Assembly (NCBI GenBank): GCA_910579115.1
Contig: CAJTSO010000001.1
Location: 25,109-39,403 of the forward strand
Direction of reading: 5' to 3'
DNA from: an uncultured Selenomonadaceae bacterium
GTDB taxonomy: Bacteria > Bacillota > Negativicutes > Selenomonadales > Selenomonadaceae
DNA length: 14,295 nt
This document shows positions 7,314 to 14,295 of the stretch, in pieces. Under the pieces are notes generated by a model that saw nothing but the letters and a program-made list of their open reading frames with translations, was not told the origin of the DNA and searched no databases. Every line of letters begins with the position of its first letter. Position 1 is the first letter of the stretch. The position numbers and the translations under genes were made by a program.

Positions 7314-7343
7314 ATTATCCCATACTCAGATGAAAATTGTCAA
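7314..7343 (-). promoter_or_regulatory. Sigma-A promoter of the desulfoferrodoxin gene
   Basis: On the minus strand a perfect -35 TTGACA (7343-7338) is followed after 18 nt by GATAAT (7319-7314). The start point would be near 7307, giving a leader of about 50 nt before the ATG at 7258. No operator-like palindrome overlaps it. Confidence 0.72.
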
Positions 7344-7439
7344 AAAGAATTCAACTTTTTACCGATTTGTCAGGGATGGAAAATCCTTCCTTACAGGAAA
7401 AAACTGCCAAAGGAATCAGATGTTAATCAGAAGAGCAAC

Positions 7440-7482
7440 AAATGCAGCTGCCCGGCGAAGCGTCGCAGGAAAGGCTGCATTT
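7440..7482. terminator. Terminator hairpin after the sigH-symporter operon
   Basis: A 9-bp outer stem (7440-7448 with 7474-7482) encloses a 25-nt apical region with a small inner GCGA/TCGC helix. It starts 11 nt past the symporter stop on the minus strand, followed by ATTTGTTGCTCTT, a fair U-rich tail. The plus strand carries a longer T tract, so it may also stop plus-strand transcription. The large loop makes it weaker than the other terminators here. Confidence 0.6.
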
Positions 7483-7493
7483 TTATTTTTCCT

Positions 7494-8867
7494 TCAGCCG
7501 GCCAGGAATTTATCGTAGAGCCCGAAGAGGAACACGAACAGGACGATTACCGGCAGGATGAAGGTTATATATCCCCTGGTCCACTTCGCCAGCTTTATCC
7601 CCTCACCGGCGTTGACCTCTGCCCGGAAATTGTCCCAGCCCCAGCCGTAACGGCTGGTACAGAAGAATATATACACCAGCCCGCCGATTGGAAGAAGTAT
7701 GTAGCTGAGGAAGAAGTCCTCCAGGTCGAGGATTGTTCCCCCCAGCGGCTTCAACCAGGGCCACGCCCACTCATTGAAGCCGAGAATGCAGGGCATACTG
7801 AGCAACGGCATAGCCACCAGATTAAACAGGGAGGCCCTTGCGCGGCTCCAGCCCATCAGCTCCATATCACAGCCGATGAGATTTTCGTAGACGGCAATCA
7901 CCGTAGACATGGATGCAAAGGAAATAAACAGGAAGAAGGCGCTGCCGAACAGCTGTCCATAGGGCATAGAGCCAAAGACCATGGGCAGGGCAATGAGGAT
8001 CAGGCCCGGCCCCGCCGTCTGGTCGATGCCATAGCTGAAGCATACCGGGAAAATAATCAGGCCGGAGGTAATAGCCACAAAAGTATCGAGCAGGGTGATG
8101 TTTATCGACTCACCCAGCAGAGAATGGTCACGGCCAAAGTAACTGCCGAAAATAAGCATGGAGCCAATGCCCAGACCAAGGGTAAAGAAAGCCTGAGACA
8201 TGGCGGCGGCCAGAGTCCCGGTCACGCCCACCTGAATCATCCGCTCAAAATCCGGCACCAGGTAAAAAGCCAGTCCTTCGGCCGCTTTGGGCAGGGTCCC
8301 GGCATATATGGCCAGAAAAATCATGACCGAAATCAGCATGATCATCAGTACCTTAGTGACCCGCTCAACGCCCTTCTGTAGTCCGGCGGCGCAGACGATG
8401 ACCGCCAAAACTGCCACCAGGGCCATCCAGCCTGCCATGAGCCAGGGTTCGCCCAGCATGCCGGTAAATACCTTTACCACCTCGGGAGGAGTCATGCTGG
8501 TAAAAGTACCCCTTGAGGTAAGGTAGAAATAATAGAGCATCCAGCCGGCTACCGGCGTATAAAACATCATGAGCAGGTAACAGCCCGCCAGAGAGGCTAT
8601 CCCATGCCAGTGCCATTTGCTTCCCGGCCTTTCCAGTTCCTGATAGGCTTTTACCGGACTCTTCTCACTGGCCCGTCCGATGGCAAATTCCATCAAAAGG
8701 ATCGGCAGGGCAAGAATCGCCAAAAAAATCAGGTAGATTAAAACAAAGGCTCCGCCGCCGCCCTTCCCTGCGATATAGGGGAATTTCCACACGTTTCCCA
8801 GCCCGATGGCGCAGCCGGCGGAGACAAGAATAAAGCCCAGCCGGGAGCCGAGTTTTTCTCTATCCAT
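7494..8867 (-). CDS. Sodium:neurotransmitter symporter (NSS/SNF) family transporter
   Basis: The 457-residue integral membrane protein has about 11 or 12 hydrophobic segments, the usual size of bacterial members such as LeuT-like and MhsT-like amino acid symporters. Segment 1 carries the family signature GLGNVWKFPY at residues 22-31. Its unwound Gly-Asn region helps bind Na+ and substrate; Lys replaces the more common Arg (WRFPY). It probably imports an amino acid with Na+; the substrate cannot be read from the sequence. The ATG is only 9 nt after the sigH stop codon, with a purine-rich but weak ribosome site (GAGAG) in the end of sigH. It is therefore the last gene of the long minus-strand operon. 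A hairpin follows the stop codon. Confidence 0.93.
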   Translation of the reverse strand: MDREKLGSRLGFILVSAGCAIGLGNVWKFPYIAGKGGGGAFVLIYLIFLAILALPILLMEFAIGRASEKSPVKAYQELERPGSKWHWHGIASLAGCYLLMMFYTPVAGWMLYYFYLTSRGTFTSMTPPEVVKVFTGMLGEPWLMAGWMALVAVLAVIVCAAGLQKGVERVTKVLMIMLISVMIFLAIYAGTLPKAAEGLAFYLVPDFERMIQVGVTGTLAAAMSQAFFTLGLGIGSMLIFGSYFGRDHSLLGESINITLLDTFVAITSGLIIFPVCFSYGIDQTAGPGLILIALPMVFGSMPYGQLFGSAFFLFISFASMSTVIAVYENLIGCDMELMGWSRARASLFNLVAMPLLSMPCILGFNEWAWPWLKPLGGTILDLEDFFLSYILLPIGGLVYIFFCTSRYGWGWDNFRAEVNAGEGIKLAKWTRGYITFILPVIVLFVFLFGLYDKFLAG

Positions 8868-8876
8868 GTCACTCTC

Positions 8877-9983
8877 TCACTTTCTCTTCTTTCTTATTTT
8901 GTGACGGCGGCTGCCATCCGCTGGCCGTTCCCGGTGAATATCCACATCGTGAAGTTTCCGATTGATAGTGGTAATCCCCTGATAAATCGTTGTAAAATCC
9001 ACATCCCGGATATAGCTGCCCATATACTTTTCCAGCTTGCGCTTTACCCGTTGCAGAGCGTTGTCGATGGACTTCACATGGCGGTGAAGGTTTTCGGCGA
9101 TCTCCTGATAAGAATGGCCGTCAAGGTAGGCGATCAGAACCTGCCATTCCAGTTCACTGAGGATCGTCTCCATCTTTAGGGCGATGGCGGAGTATTCCTC
9201 CTGACTGATGACCACTTCCTCCGGGTCGGAAACCTTGCCCCCCGGCAGCACGTCCAGCAGCGTCCGGTCGCTGTCCTCGTCATAAATGGGCTTGTTGATG
9301 GATATATAGGAATTCAGCGGTATATGCTTCTGCCTGGTGGCCGTCTTTATGGCCGTAATGATCTGCCGGGTAACGCAAAGCTCGGCAAAGGCATGGAAGG
9401 AGGACAACCGCTCCCGGCGGTAGTCCCGGATGGCCTTAAAAAGACCGATCATTCCCTCCTGAATAATATCCTCCCGGTCGGCCCCGATAAGGAAGTAGGA
9501 GCGGGCCTTTACCCTGACGAAATTCCGGTACTTGTTTATGATGTAATCCTGGGCCTGTGAGTCGTTATTTTCCTGACTGGCGATTATTATCTCCTCGTCC
9601 GTCATATTGGCAAAGCGGCTTCCATCCCCTGACCAGGTAATCTCTTCATCACTGTCAGATTCGGCTTTCTGCTCCGGATAATCGGTCTCACGGTCAAGGA
9701 TTTCTTCCTCCTCAGGGAGAAATATCGGCCGCTGTCCCCGATGACCCAGCCCGCCGCCGAACTCATCGTCATCATCGTCACTGACCTCCGCCATCTCTTC
9801 CAGCTGCCGCAGCTGCTCTATGCTGTCATAGGCTCCGATCCGCTGTAATCTCCTCAGCTCGGCCAGCCTGGCCGGATCACCCAGGCCGTCAAGCTCGTCA
9901 TTTTCCGGCTGGCTTTCTTCCTTCAACCTGTTGTCATATAGCGTTTTCTTTTGCAGGGCATCTTCTCTCCCGGTCTTTGACAC
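8877..9983 (-). CDS. sigH: RNA polymerase sigma-H factor with long N- and C-terminal extensions
   Basis: The core (about residues 128-320) is very close to Bacillus SigH/Spo0H. Region 2 has KYRNFVRVKARSYFLIGADR, EDIIQEGMIGLFKAIRDYRR and TRQIITAIKTATRQKHIPLN; region 4 has YLDGHSYQEIAENLHRHVKS. SigH is normally about 215 residues; this product has 368. The extra N-terminal part of about 110 residues holds a charged helical stretch (to about 63), a run of five aspartates (69-73) and a Glu/Asp-rich segment to about 116. The extra C-terminal part of about 48 residues ends RRHKIRKKRK. I chose the GTG at 9983 because GGAGGT lies 6 nt upstream. An ATG at 10016 would add 11 residues and overlap rae1 but has no good ribosome site. 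An internal start near Met127 would give a normal-sized SigH but also lacks a good ribosome site. Its regulon may concern competence-like or stationary-phase genes; that is not shown here. Confidence 0.93.
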   Translation of the reverse strand: MSKTGREDALQKKTLYDNRLKEESQPENDELDGLGDPARLAELRRLQRIGAYDSIEQLRQLEEMAEVSDDDDDEFGGGLGHRGQRPIFLPEEEEILDRETDYPEQKAESDSDEEITWSGDGSRFANMTDEEIIIASQENNDSQAQDYIINKYRNFVRVKARSYFLIGADREDIIQEGMIGLFKAIRDYRRERLSSFHAFAELCVTRQIITAIKTATRQKHIPLNSYISINKPIYDEDSDRTLLDVLPGGKVSDPEEVVISQEEYSAIALKMETILSELEWQVLIAYLDGHSYQEIAENLHRHVKSIDNALQRVKRKLEKYMGSYIRDVDFTTIYQGITTINRKLHDVDIHRERPADGSRRHKIRKKRK

Positions 9984-10008
9984 TGGTATACCTCCTTCCT
10001 GCTGATTA

Positions 10009-10545
10009 TCATTCATATTCAAGTCCACGGCGCAGCCTGTCCAGTTTTGCCGCCGTCTCGCTGTCCAATCTCCCCGCCACATCATTTCGCGTATAGGGAA
10101 GGGAAACCTTCCCCAGATACTGAGAGCGGAGTTTTTCCTTCACGGCCTTCACCCGCCGGTACAGCTCCAGCGACGGTATGCGATAGCCCCCCGCTCCCAG
10201 CACCACCGATTGTTCGGCTACGTCGCTGGTGACCGCGAACACCTCATGACCGCCGTGAGCCAGCTCGTAGGCCCGCCGCTCTATATAGCTGTCCGCCGTT
10301 TCCCCCGCTCCCGTATATACTACCGTTACCAGGGCAGCGGGATTTTCAATATGCTCCTCATCCGCCGTAAACAGCGCGTCAAAAACGATCGTCAACTGGT
10401 AATGCTCATAGGCTCCATACTCAGTCAGCATGTCCACCAGCCTGTCCCTGACCTCCGCCAGATCCTCCGTCCTGTTTTTCAGGTCTGGCCAGGAGTGGAT
10501 AACATTGTATCCGTCAATAAGGTAATGGGTCTCGGGCTTTGCCAT
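10009..10545 (-). CDS. rae1: NYN-domain ribosome-associated endoribonuclease (YacP/Rae1)
   Basis: The 178-residue product is a YacP-family protein with a PIN-like NYN fold. In Bacillus subtilis the homologue Rae1 cuts certain mRNAs in the ribosomal A site during translation. The acidic residues expected at the metal site are visible: Asp11 in LIDGYNVIH, Asp56 in IVFDA, Asp85 in GETADSYIER and Asp108 in TSD. The C-terminal part carries a helical LRRGLEYE end. The ATG follows AAAAGGAGC, which overlaps the rlmB stop codon; the gap between the genes is 12 nt. The position between rlmB and sigH is the conserved Firmicutes order. Function is inferred from the family. Confidence 0.93.
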   Translation of the reverse strand: MAKPETHYLIDGYNVIHSWPDLKNRTEDLAEVRDRLVDMLTEYGAYEHYQLTIVFDALFTADEEHIENPAALVTVVYTGAGETADSYIERRAYELAHGGHEVFAVTSDVAEQSVVLGAGGYRIPSLELYRRVKAVKEKLRSQYLGKVSLPYTRNDVAGRLDSETAAKLDRLRRGLEYE

Positions 10546-10557
10546 AATTTGCTCCTT

Positions 10558-11442
10558 TTATTTACCGCTTCGGCGCTGACGGCTGACCTCATACATAAGA
10601 ATTGCCCCAGCCACGGAAGCATTGAGCGAATTTATCTTTCCTGCCATGGGCAGGCTGACGATGGTATCGCAGTTTTCTCTCGTAAGGCGGGCCATCCCCT
10701 GCCCCTCGCTGCCGATTATCAGCACCACGGGGCCGGTGAAGTCTGCCTTGTCGTAGTCGCAGTCTCCATCCATATCGGCTCCGTAGACCCAGAAGCCCTT
10801 TTTCTTCAGCTCTTTCAAGGTTTGGGCGATATTGCCGATCCTGGCCACCGGCACGTACTCGATAGCTCCGGCGGAGGTCTTGGCCACGGTGGCATTCAGG
10901 GGCACGCTGTGATGACGGGGCAGGAGGACTCCATCCGCGCCAACGGCATCGGCGGTGCGGAGGATCGCCCCCAGATTATGGGGATCCTCTATCCCGTCCA
11001 GCAAAATCAACAGGGGCGCTTCTTTGGCCGCCGCCCCATTGACCACCTCGTCCAGGTCGGCGTACTCCACCGGGGCAACGTAGGCGATAACTCCCTGATG
11101 ACGGTGGCCAGAGGCGATTCCCTCGATGGTTTCCCGAGGGACTGTCTCAAATTTTACCTTTTTCTCCCTGGCCAGCGCGATAATCTCCCCCAAGGAGCCG
11201 TCACCGTTCTTCGTCCCGGTCCTCTCAGCAATGAACAGACGGTTTACCCGCCTGGTATTCTTCAGCGCTTCGGTAACGGCATTGCGTCCAACGAGAATAT
11301 CCTCCGGCAGCCGCGCTGGTTCAACGGGCCGATTTACTCCTTCCCCCCGGGTTGTCCCGGCCGGTTTTGGAAAATTCCCCCGTCGTTCCTTTGAGGAACG
11401 GGCTGCCTGTAATTTTTCTTTTCTTTTATCTACAAAGCTCAT
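10558..11442 (-). CDS. rlmB: 23S rRNA 2'-O-ribose methyltransferase, TrmH/SpoU family
   Basis: The 294-residue product is a SPOUT-class methyltransferase. The E. coli homologue RlmB methylates G2251 in the 23S rRNA peptidyl-transferase loop, using S-adenosylmethionine. After a basic N-terminal tail (about 1-45), a small substrate-binding domain (ILVGRNAVTEAL, about 50-120) precedes the knotted catalytic domain. That domain shows motif DGIEDPHNLGAILRTADAVG, the central LIIGSEGQGM and the final SLNASVAGAILMYE. The frame stays open back to 11634, inside thyX. I chose the ATG at 11442 because it lies just after the thyX stop (11 nt gap) and has AAGGCGG about 6 nt upstream. The exact target base in this organism is inferred. 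Confidence 0.95.
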   Translation of the reverse strand: MSFVDKRKEKLQAARSSKERRGNFPKPAGTTRGEGVNRPVEPARLPEDILVGRNAVTEALKNTRRVNRLFIAERTGTKNGDGSLGEIIALAREKKVKFETVPRETIEGIASGHRHQGVIAYVAPVEYADLDEVVNGAAAKEAPLLILLDGIEDPHNLGAILRTADAVGADGVLLPRHHSVPLNATVAKTSAGAIEYVPVARIGNIAQTLKELKKKGFWVYGADMDGDCDYDKADFTGPVVLIIGSEGQGMARLTRENCDTIVSLPMAGKINSLNASVAGAILMYEVSRQRRSGK

Positions 11443-11453
11443 AGCCTGCCGCC

Positions 11454-12143
11454 TTAATTTTCCCGCAGCTTTATCATTTCGGCAAAGTGGCCGCAGGTCA
11501 TTTTCCCCTCCGGGCAGCGGCCGGTGTTGACGCAGGAGGCTCCTGCGTTCCTGAATAGCCGGGGGGCTGCCTTCTTCACCTCCGCCAGCATCAGGTTTGC
11601 CATTTCCCTTATTTCCCACTGGGCCCGGTAGCAACAGCGCAGGTTAAAGAAATGCATGAGGGAGCGGGCGTTCATAGTCACCAGGATTTTCGTTTCGGCG
11701 GCATTGGTAAGGAGGTAGCGGGCATCCTCCTTGGGGATTCCCGCCGCAACGAATTCATCGTAGGCCCGGCGGATTTCCTTCATCAGTTCATCGTATTTTT
11801 CCTTTGCCTCAGGGTTTTCCCCGATGGAAGGCGGCGTAACATAGGCAAAGTCATGGGCCGCCACATATCGCTGGGACTGCTGGGAATAGGAAGCGATCCG
11901 GTGGCGCACCAGTTGATGAGTCAGCACCCGGGAAACTCCTTCAATTCCAAAGGTGAAGCTCACGTGCTCAAAGACCGAGGCATGGCCCATTTCCGTCAGC
12001 ATGGCAACCATGCGGCCGATTTCTTCGTCAGCCAGGCTTTCCGCCAGCCCCTCAGGGCCTCTGGCGGAGTAGCAAAGGCGGGCCCCCATAGCCACCACCC
12101 GCTCCGGATCAGGGGTGTATTCCAAGAGCTTTACATTTATCAT
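11454..12143 (-). CDS. thyX: Flavin-dependent thymidylate synthase
   Basis: ThyX makes dTMP from dUMP using methylene-tetrahydrofolate as carbon donor and NADPH via FAD, independently of ThyA. The 229-residue product carries the defining RHRX7S motif: Arg80-His81-Arg82 and Ser90 in RHRIASYSQQSQR. GHASVFEHVSF comes before it and the NARSLMHFFNLRCC region after it. The C-terminus has several cysteines (ASCVNTGRCPEGKMTCGH), as seen in some anaerobe ThyX proteins. The ATG overlaps the mrnC stop as ATGA and has GGAGG at 12154-12150, so translation is likely coupled to mrnC. Confidence 0.97.
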   Translation of the reverse strand: MINVKLLEYTPDPERVVAMGARLCYSARGPEGLAESLADEEIGRMVAMLTEMGHASVFEHVSFTFGIEGVSRVLTHQLVRHRIASYSQQSQRYVAAHDFAYVTPPSIGENPEAKEKYDELMKEIRRAYDEFVAAGIPKEDARYLLTNAAETKILVTMNARSLMHFFNLRCCYRAQWEIREMANLMLAEVKKAAPRLFRNAGASCVNTGRCPEGKMTCGHFAEMIKLREN

Positions 12144-12622
12144 GATTTGCCTCCTTCTTTTTGCGCCTTAATAATTTCTACTGCCGCGGAAAATGATAAT
12201 TGGGCGATCTCCTGCAACCTTTCAAACTGCTTTGTGAGGTAGAGGGTCCCCAGAATGGCTTCAAACCCTGTACTGGCATGATAATCGGCTACGGAGGCAG
12301 ATCGGCGGGGGGCATGGCTGTGGGCATTGCGCCCCCGGCGGAATATCTCCCTTTCCTCATCGGTAAGGCTGTCCTCTATGGCCCGGTAGGATTGAGCCTG
12401 CATATTGGCCGAAACCAGCTTTGCGCTGAATTCATTCAGCACCCGCACTGCCTTCTGCTCATAGGCAAGAAGCCTTGTCCGGACGAAGAGATGATAATAA
12501 GCGTCTCCTACATACGCGGTTATCAGCGGGCTGAGCTCCCGAACCTCCAGGCTGTCATAACGCTGGCTGCCATCAGGTGGAAACATTCCCTCTACCAGCT
12601 GGGAAAAATGCTCAAAGGTCAT
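12140..12622 (-). CDS. mrnC: Mini-ribonuclease 3
   Basis: Mini-III is an RNase III-type dimer without a separate RNA-binding domain; in Bacillus it matures 23S rRNA ends. The 160-residue product is a single RNase III catalytic domain. It has the acidic metal ligands Asp40 in AYVGDAYYHLFVR and Glu121 in FEAILGTLYL, plus the family block EIFRRGRNAHSHAPRRS around 92-108. The gene starts only 3 nt after the cysS stop codon, with AAAAGGG inside the end of cysS as ribosome site. Its stop codon overlaps the thyX start. The cysS-mrnC order is conserved in Firmicutes, which supports the call. Confidence 0.96.
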   Translation of the reverse strand: MTFEHFSQLVEGMFPPDGSQRYDSLEVRELSPLITAYVGDAYYHLFVRTRLLAYEQKAVRVLNEFSAKLVSANMQAQSYRAIEDSLTDEEREIFRRGRNAHSHAPRRSASVADYHASTGFEAILGTLYLTKQFERLQEIAQLSFSAAVEIIKAQKEGGKS

Positions 12623-12625
12623 AGC

Positions 12626-14059
12626 TTACGCCCTTTTCCAACGGGAGCCGCCGGCGGAATCTTCAATGACGATTCCCCGCTTCTTCAAGCCGTCGCGGAT
12701 GGCGTCGGCCCGGGCCCAGTCCTTATTCTTCCGGGCTTCCAGCCGCTCGGCCAGCAGTTTTTCGATCTCGGCCGCTTCCTCATCATCTACCGCCGGCTGC
12801 TGCTGCTCCAAAATGCCAATGATCTCGGTGAGTTCATCAAATATTGCCTTTACGGCGGCAAAGTTTTCGGCATCGTAGTCTTCCCCGGCATTCATGACCT
12901 TGTTGTAATAAACGTTGATCTCCTTTGCCAGCTCGAAGATATGACTGATGGCCAGCGCCGTGTTGAAATCATCGGCCATTGCCAGGTAGAAATCATCGCG
13001 GATCTGCTGGGCCATGGCCAGCAGTCCCTCCGCCGTATCACCGCCCCCAGTCTTTCTGGTCAGTTCCTCCGCGCAGGATTTCGCATTGCTCAGTCTGGCC
13101 AGACCGGCCTGCGCATCCTTCAGGTGGGCATCGCTGAAATCAAGCGGACTGCGGTAATGGGTACCGAGAATGAAGAAGCGGATAACCTCGCCGGGATAGT
13201 CCTTCAGAATATCCGTTACCGTAAAAAAGTTATGAAGGGACTTGCTCATCTTCTCCTGATTTATGGTGATAAAGCCATTGTGTACCCAATAGCGGGCAAA
13301 GCTGCTTTCATTCCCCAGATAAGCCTGAGACTGGGCAATTTCATTTTCGTGGTGCGGAAAGATCAGGTCACTGCCGCCGCCGTGGATATCAAAGGTCTTG
13401 CCCAGATATTTCAGCGACATTACGGAGCACTCGATGTGCCAGCCCGGACGGCCTTTTCCCCAGGGGCTGTCCCAGCTGGGTTCCCCGGGCTTTGCGCTCT
13501 TCCAAAGGGCAAAGTCCATGGGGTTTTCCTTGCGCCCGTCCACTTCTACCCGGGCGCCGGCCATCATATCCTCCAGCTTCCGGTCGCTTAATTTGCCGTA
13601 TCCCGGAAACTTCTCTACCCGATAGTAAACATCTCCGTCCAGAGGATAGGCGCAGCCCTTATCCACCAGCCCCTGCACCATCTCGATAATCTCTGGAATA
13701 TTGTCGGATACTCTGGGGTATACGTCAGCCCGGCGGATATTCAGCGCATCCATAGCCTTGAAATAGGCGTCGATATACTTGTCGGAAATATCCTTCCAGG
13801 TAACGTTCTGTTCATTTGCCGCCCGAATGATCTTATCGTCCACATCGGTGAAATTCTGAATGTAACGGACCTCATACCCGGCGTGGGCCAGGAACCGGCG
13901 GATAGTATCCCAGACCACAAAGGGACGGGCATTTCCGATATGGGGATCGTTGTAGGGGGTAACGCCGCAGACATAAATCCCGGCCTTGCCTTCCTCCAGG
14001 GGCTTGAAATCTTCCTTTGTTCCGGACAGTGTGTTAAAAACCTTGATTTTTTCAGCCAT
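12626..14059 (-). CDS. cysS: Cysteinyl-tRNA synthetase (class I)
   Basis: CysS charges tRNA-Cys with cysteine. The 477-residue product has HIGN at 40-43 in GVTPYNDPHIGNARPFVVWD and KMSKS at 270-274. The four zinc ligands that select cysteine are all in place: Cys31, Cys211 in WHIECSVMS, and His236 and Glu240 in FPHHENE. The C-terminal helical domain ends with the family's RADAIRDGLKKRGIVIEDS pattern. GVTPYND is a minor variant of the usual GPTVYN in the first motif. The ATG follows GGAG about 5 nt upstream and overlaps the end of cysE by 8 nt. This places cysteine synthesis and cysteine charging in one operon. Confidence 0.97.
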   Translation of the reverse strand: MAEKIKVFNTLSGTKEDFKPLEEGKAGIYVCGVTPYNDPHIGNARPFVVWDTIRRFLAHAGYEVRYIQNFTDVDDKIIRAANEQNVTWKDISDKYIDAYFKAMDALNIRRADVYPRVSDNIPEIIEMVQGLVDKGCAYPLDGDVYYRVEKFPGYGKLSDRKLEDMMAGARVEVDGRKENPMDFALWKSAKPGEPSWDSPWGKGRPGWHIECSVMSLKYLGKTFDIHGGGSDLIFPHHENEIAQSQAYLGNESSFARYWVHNGFITINQEKMSKSLHNFFTVTDILKDYPGEVIRFFILGTHYRSPLDFSDAHLKDAQAGLARLSNAKSCAEELTRKTGGGDTAEGLLAMAQQIRDDFYLAMADDFNTALAISHIFELAKEINVYYNKVMNAGEDYDAENFAAVKAIFDELTEIIGILEQQQPAVDDEEAAEIEKLLAERLEARKNKDWARADAIRDGLKKRGIVIEDSAGGSRWKRA

Positions 14060-14295
14060 TTTTCTCCAGCTCCTTGCGTAATCTATTTACTTCATCGGTC
14101 AAGGCCGCAATGTCGGCTCTCATCTTTTCCAGGGCTTCTGCCTCCGGGTCCGGCAGCTCGTCATGGGCCAAATCCACATCCAGCTCCTCAGCCATCTCAG
14201 CATCTTCTCCCACGGGGGTACAGCTTATTCCATCGGGGCCGTAGGTACAGCTTACCTTCACCCCGTCCAGCAGGACGACCCTCCCCGGTATCCCC
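14052..14295 (-). CDS. cysE: Serine O-acetyltransferase, C-terminal end (partial)
   Basis: Reading from the window edge, the frame gives GIPGRVVLLDG, the typical end of the left-handed beta-helix of CysE. This is followed by DLAHDELPDPEAEAL and a Glu/Leu-rich coiled coil ending in ELEKNG. The Bacillus CysE tail has the same order: GIPGRVV, DG, a DL-H-DLPDP motif, then a coiled coil. CysE acetylates serine for cysteine synthesis. Between the two motifs is an extra segment of about 24 residues with two cysteines, not present in the Bacillus protein as I recall it. The gene could be misread as a separate 69-residue protein starting at a GTG at 14261, but that GTG has no clear ribosome site and lies in mid-motif. 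The stop overlaps the cysS start by 8 nt. The catalytic part lies outside the window. Confidence 0.85.
   Translation of the reverse strand, partial: GIPGRVVLLDGVKVSCTYGPDGISCTPVGEDAEMAEELDVDLAHDELPDPEAEALEKMRADIAALTDEVNRLRKELEKNG

Noticed and set aside
7306..7518. A 70-residue plus-strand open frame between dfx and the symporter gene
   Set aside because: It overlaps the dfx promoter and the terminator hairpin and has no ribosome site or recognisable sequence.
9984..10085. Longer sigH start at 10085 or 10016
   Set aside because: The GTG at 9983 has a strong GGAGGT 6 nt upstream, while the upstream ATGs lie inside rae1 without a ribosome site.
10210..11394. A 394-residue plus-strand open frame over rae1 and rlmB
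   Set aside because: It is antisense to two genes with full motifs in conserved order. Its product has no recognisable domain.
11443..11634. Longer rlmB start inside thyX
   Set aside because: That stretch is the coding end of thyX in another frame, and the ATG at 11442 fits the operon spacing.
12200..13591. A 463-residue plus-strand open frame over mrnC and cysS
   Set aside because: It is antisense to two certain genes, has no family resemblance and lacks a good ribosome site.
1..14295. CRISPR arrays, insertion sequences, tRNA or rRNA genes, T-box or other riboswitches
   Set aside because: I looked for spaced direct repeats, transposase-like frames, cloverleaf ends and long structured leaders on both strands and found none that hold up.

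Overview
The window looks like ordinary chromosome from an anaerobic Firmicute. I favour a Negativicutes/Acidaminococcaceae-type organism, with moderate confidence. Four things point this way. The block cysE-cysS-mrnC-thyX-rlmB-rae1(yacP)-sigH is a Firmicutes signature. A desulfoferrodoxin marks an anaerobe that detoxifies superoxide without making O2. The PdxST route with a MocR-type regulator supplies PLP. The partial gene at the left edge is an LL-diaminopimelate aminotransferase. Base composition is fairly GC-rich and looks uniform by eye, and I see no insertion sequence, phage gene, CRISPR array, tRNA or rRNA.

Layout from left to right. At 1-1707 (+), the 3' end of dapL is followed after 15 nt by gltX, closed by a clean intrinsic terminator. 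At 1808-3535 (+) is a membrane-anchored DUF4127 protein of unknown function. It converges on pdxST and the two units share a 24-bp perfect bidirectional terminator hairpin. At 3615-5059 (-) pdxS and pdxT overlap by ATGA and encode the two subunits of PLP synthase. At 5184-6623 (+) is the divergent PdxR/MocR regulator. The 124-bp gap between pdxS and pdxR holds three CTGG-headed AT-rich boxes, two direct and one inverted, plus promoter elements. At 6780-6826 is another bidirectional terminator, then at 6884-7258 (-) a monocistronic desulfoferrodoxin gene with its own sigma-A promoter.

From 14295 down to 7494 (-) runs a tightly packed operon in the order cysE (C-terminal part only), cysS, mrnC, thyX, rlmB, rae1, sigH, then a sodium:neurotransmitter symporter. 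Most spacings are overlaps or gaps of about 12 nt or less. It joins cysteine synthesis and charging, RNA processing and modification, dTMP synthesis and a sigma factor, and ends in a 9-bp outer-stem hairpin.

No wholly new multi-gene system is evident. The points most worth a second look are these: the sigma-H protein, whose conserved core carries an N-terminal acidic extension of about 110 residues and a C-terminal basic tail of about 48 residues; the Na+ symporter gene directly behind sigH, where rpmG-secE-nusG is often found; the operator layout in the pdxR-pdxS gap; and a two-cysteine insertion in the tail of CysE.
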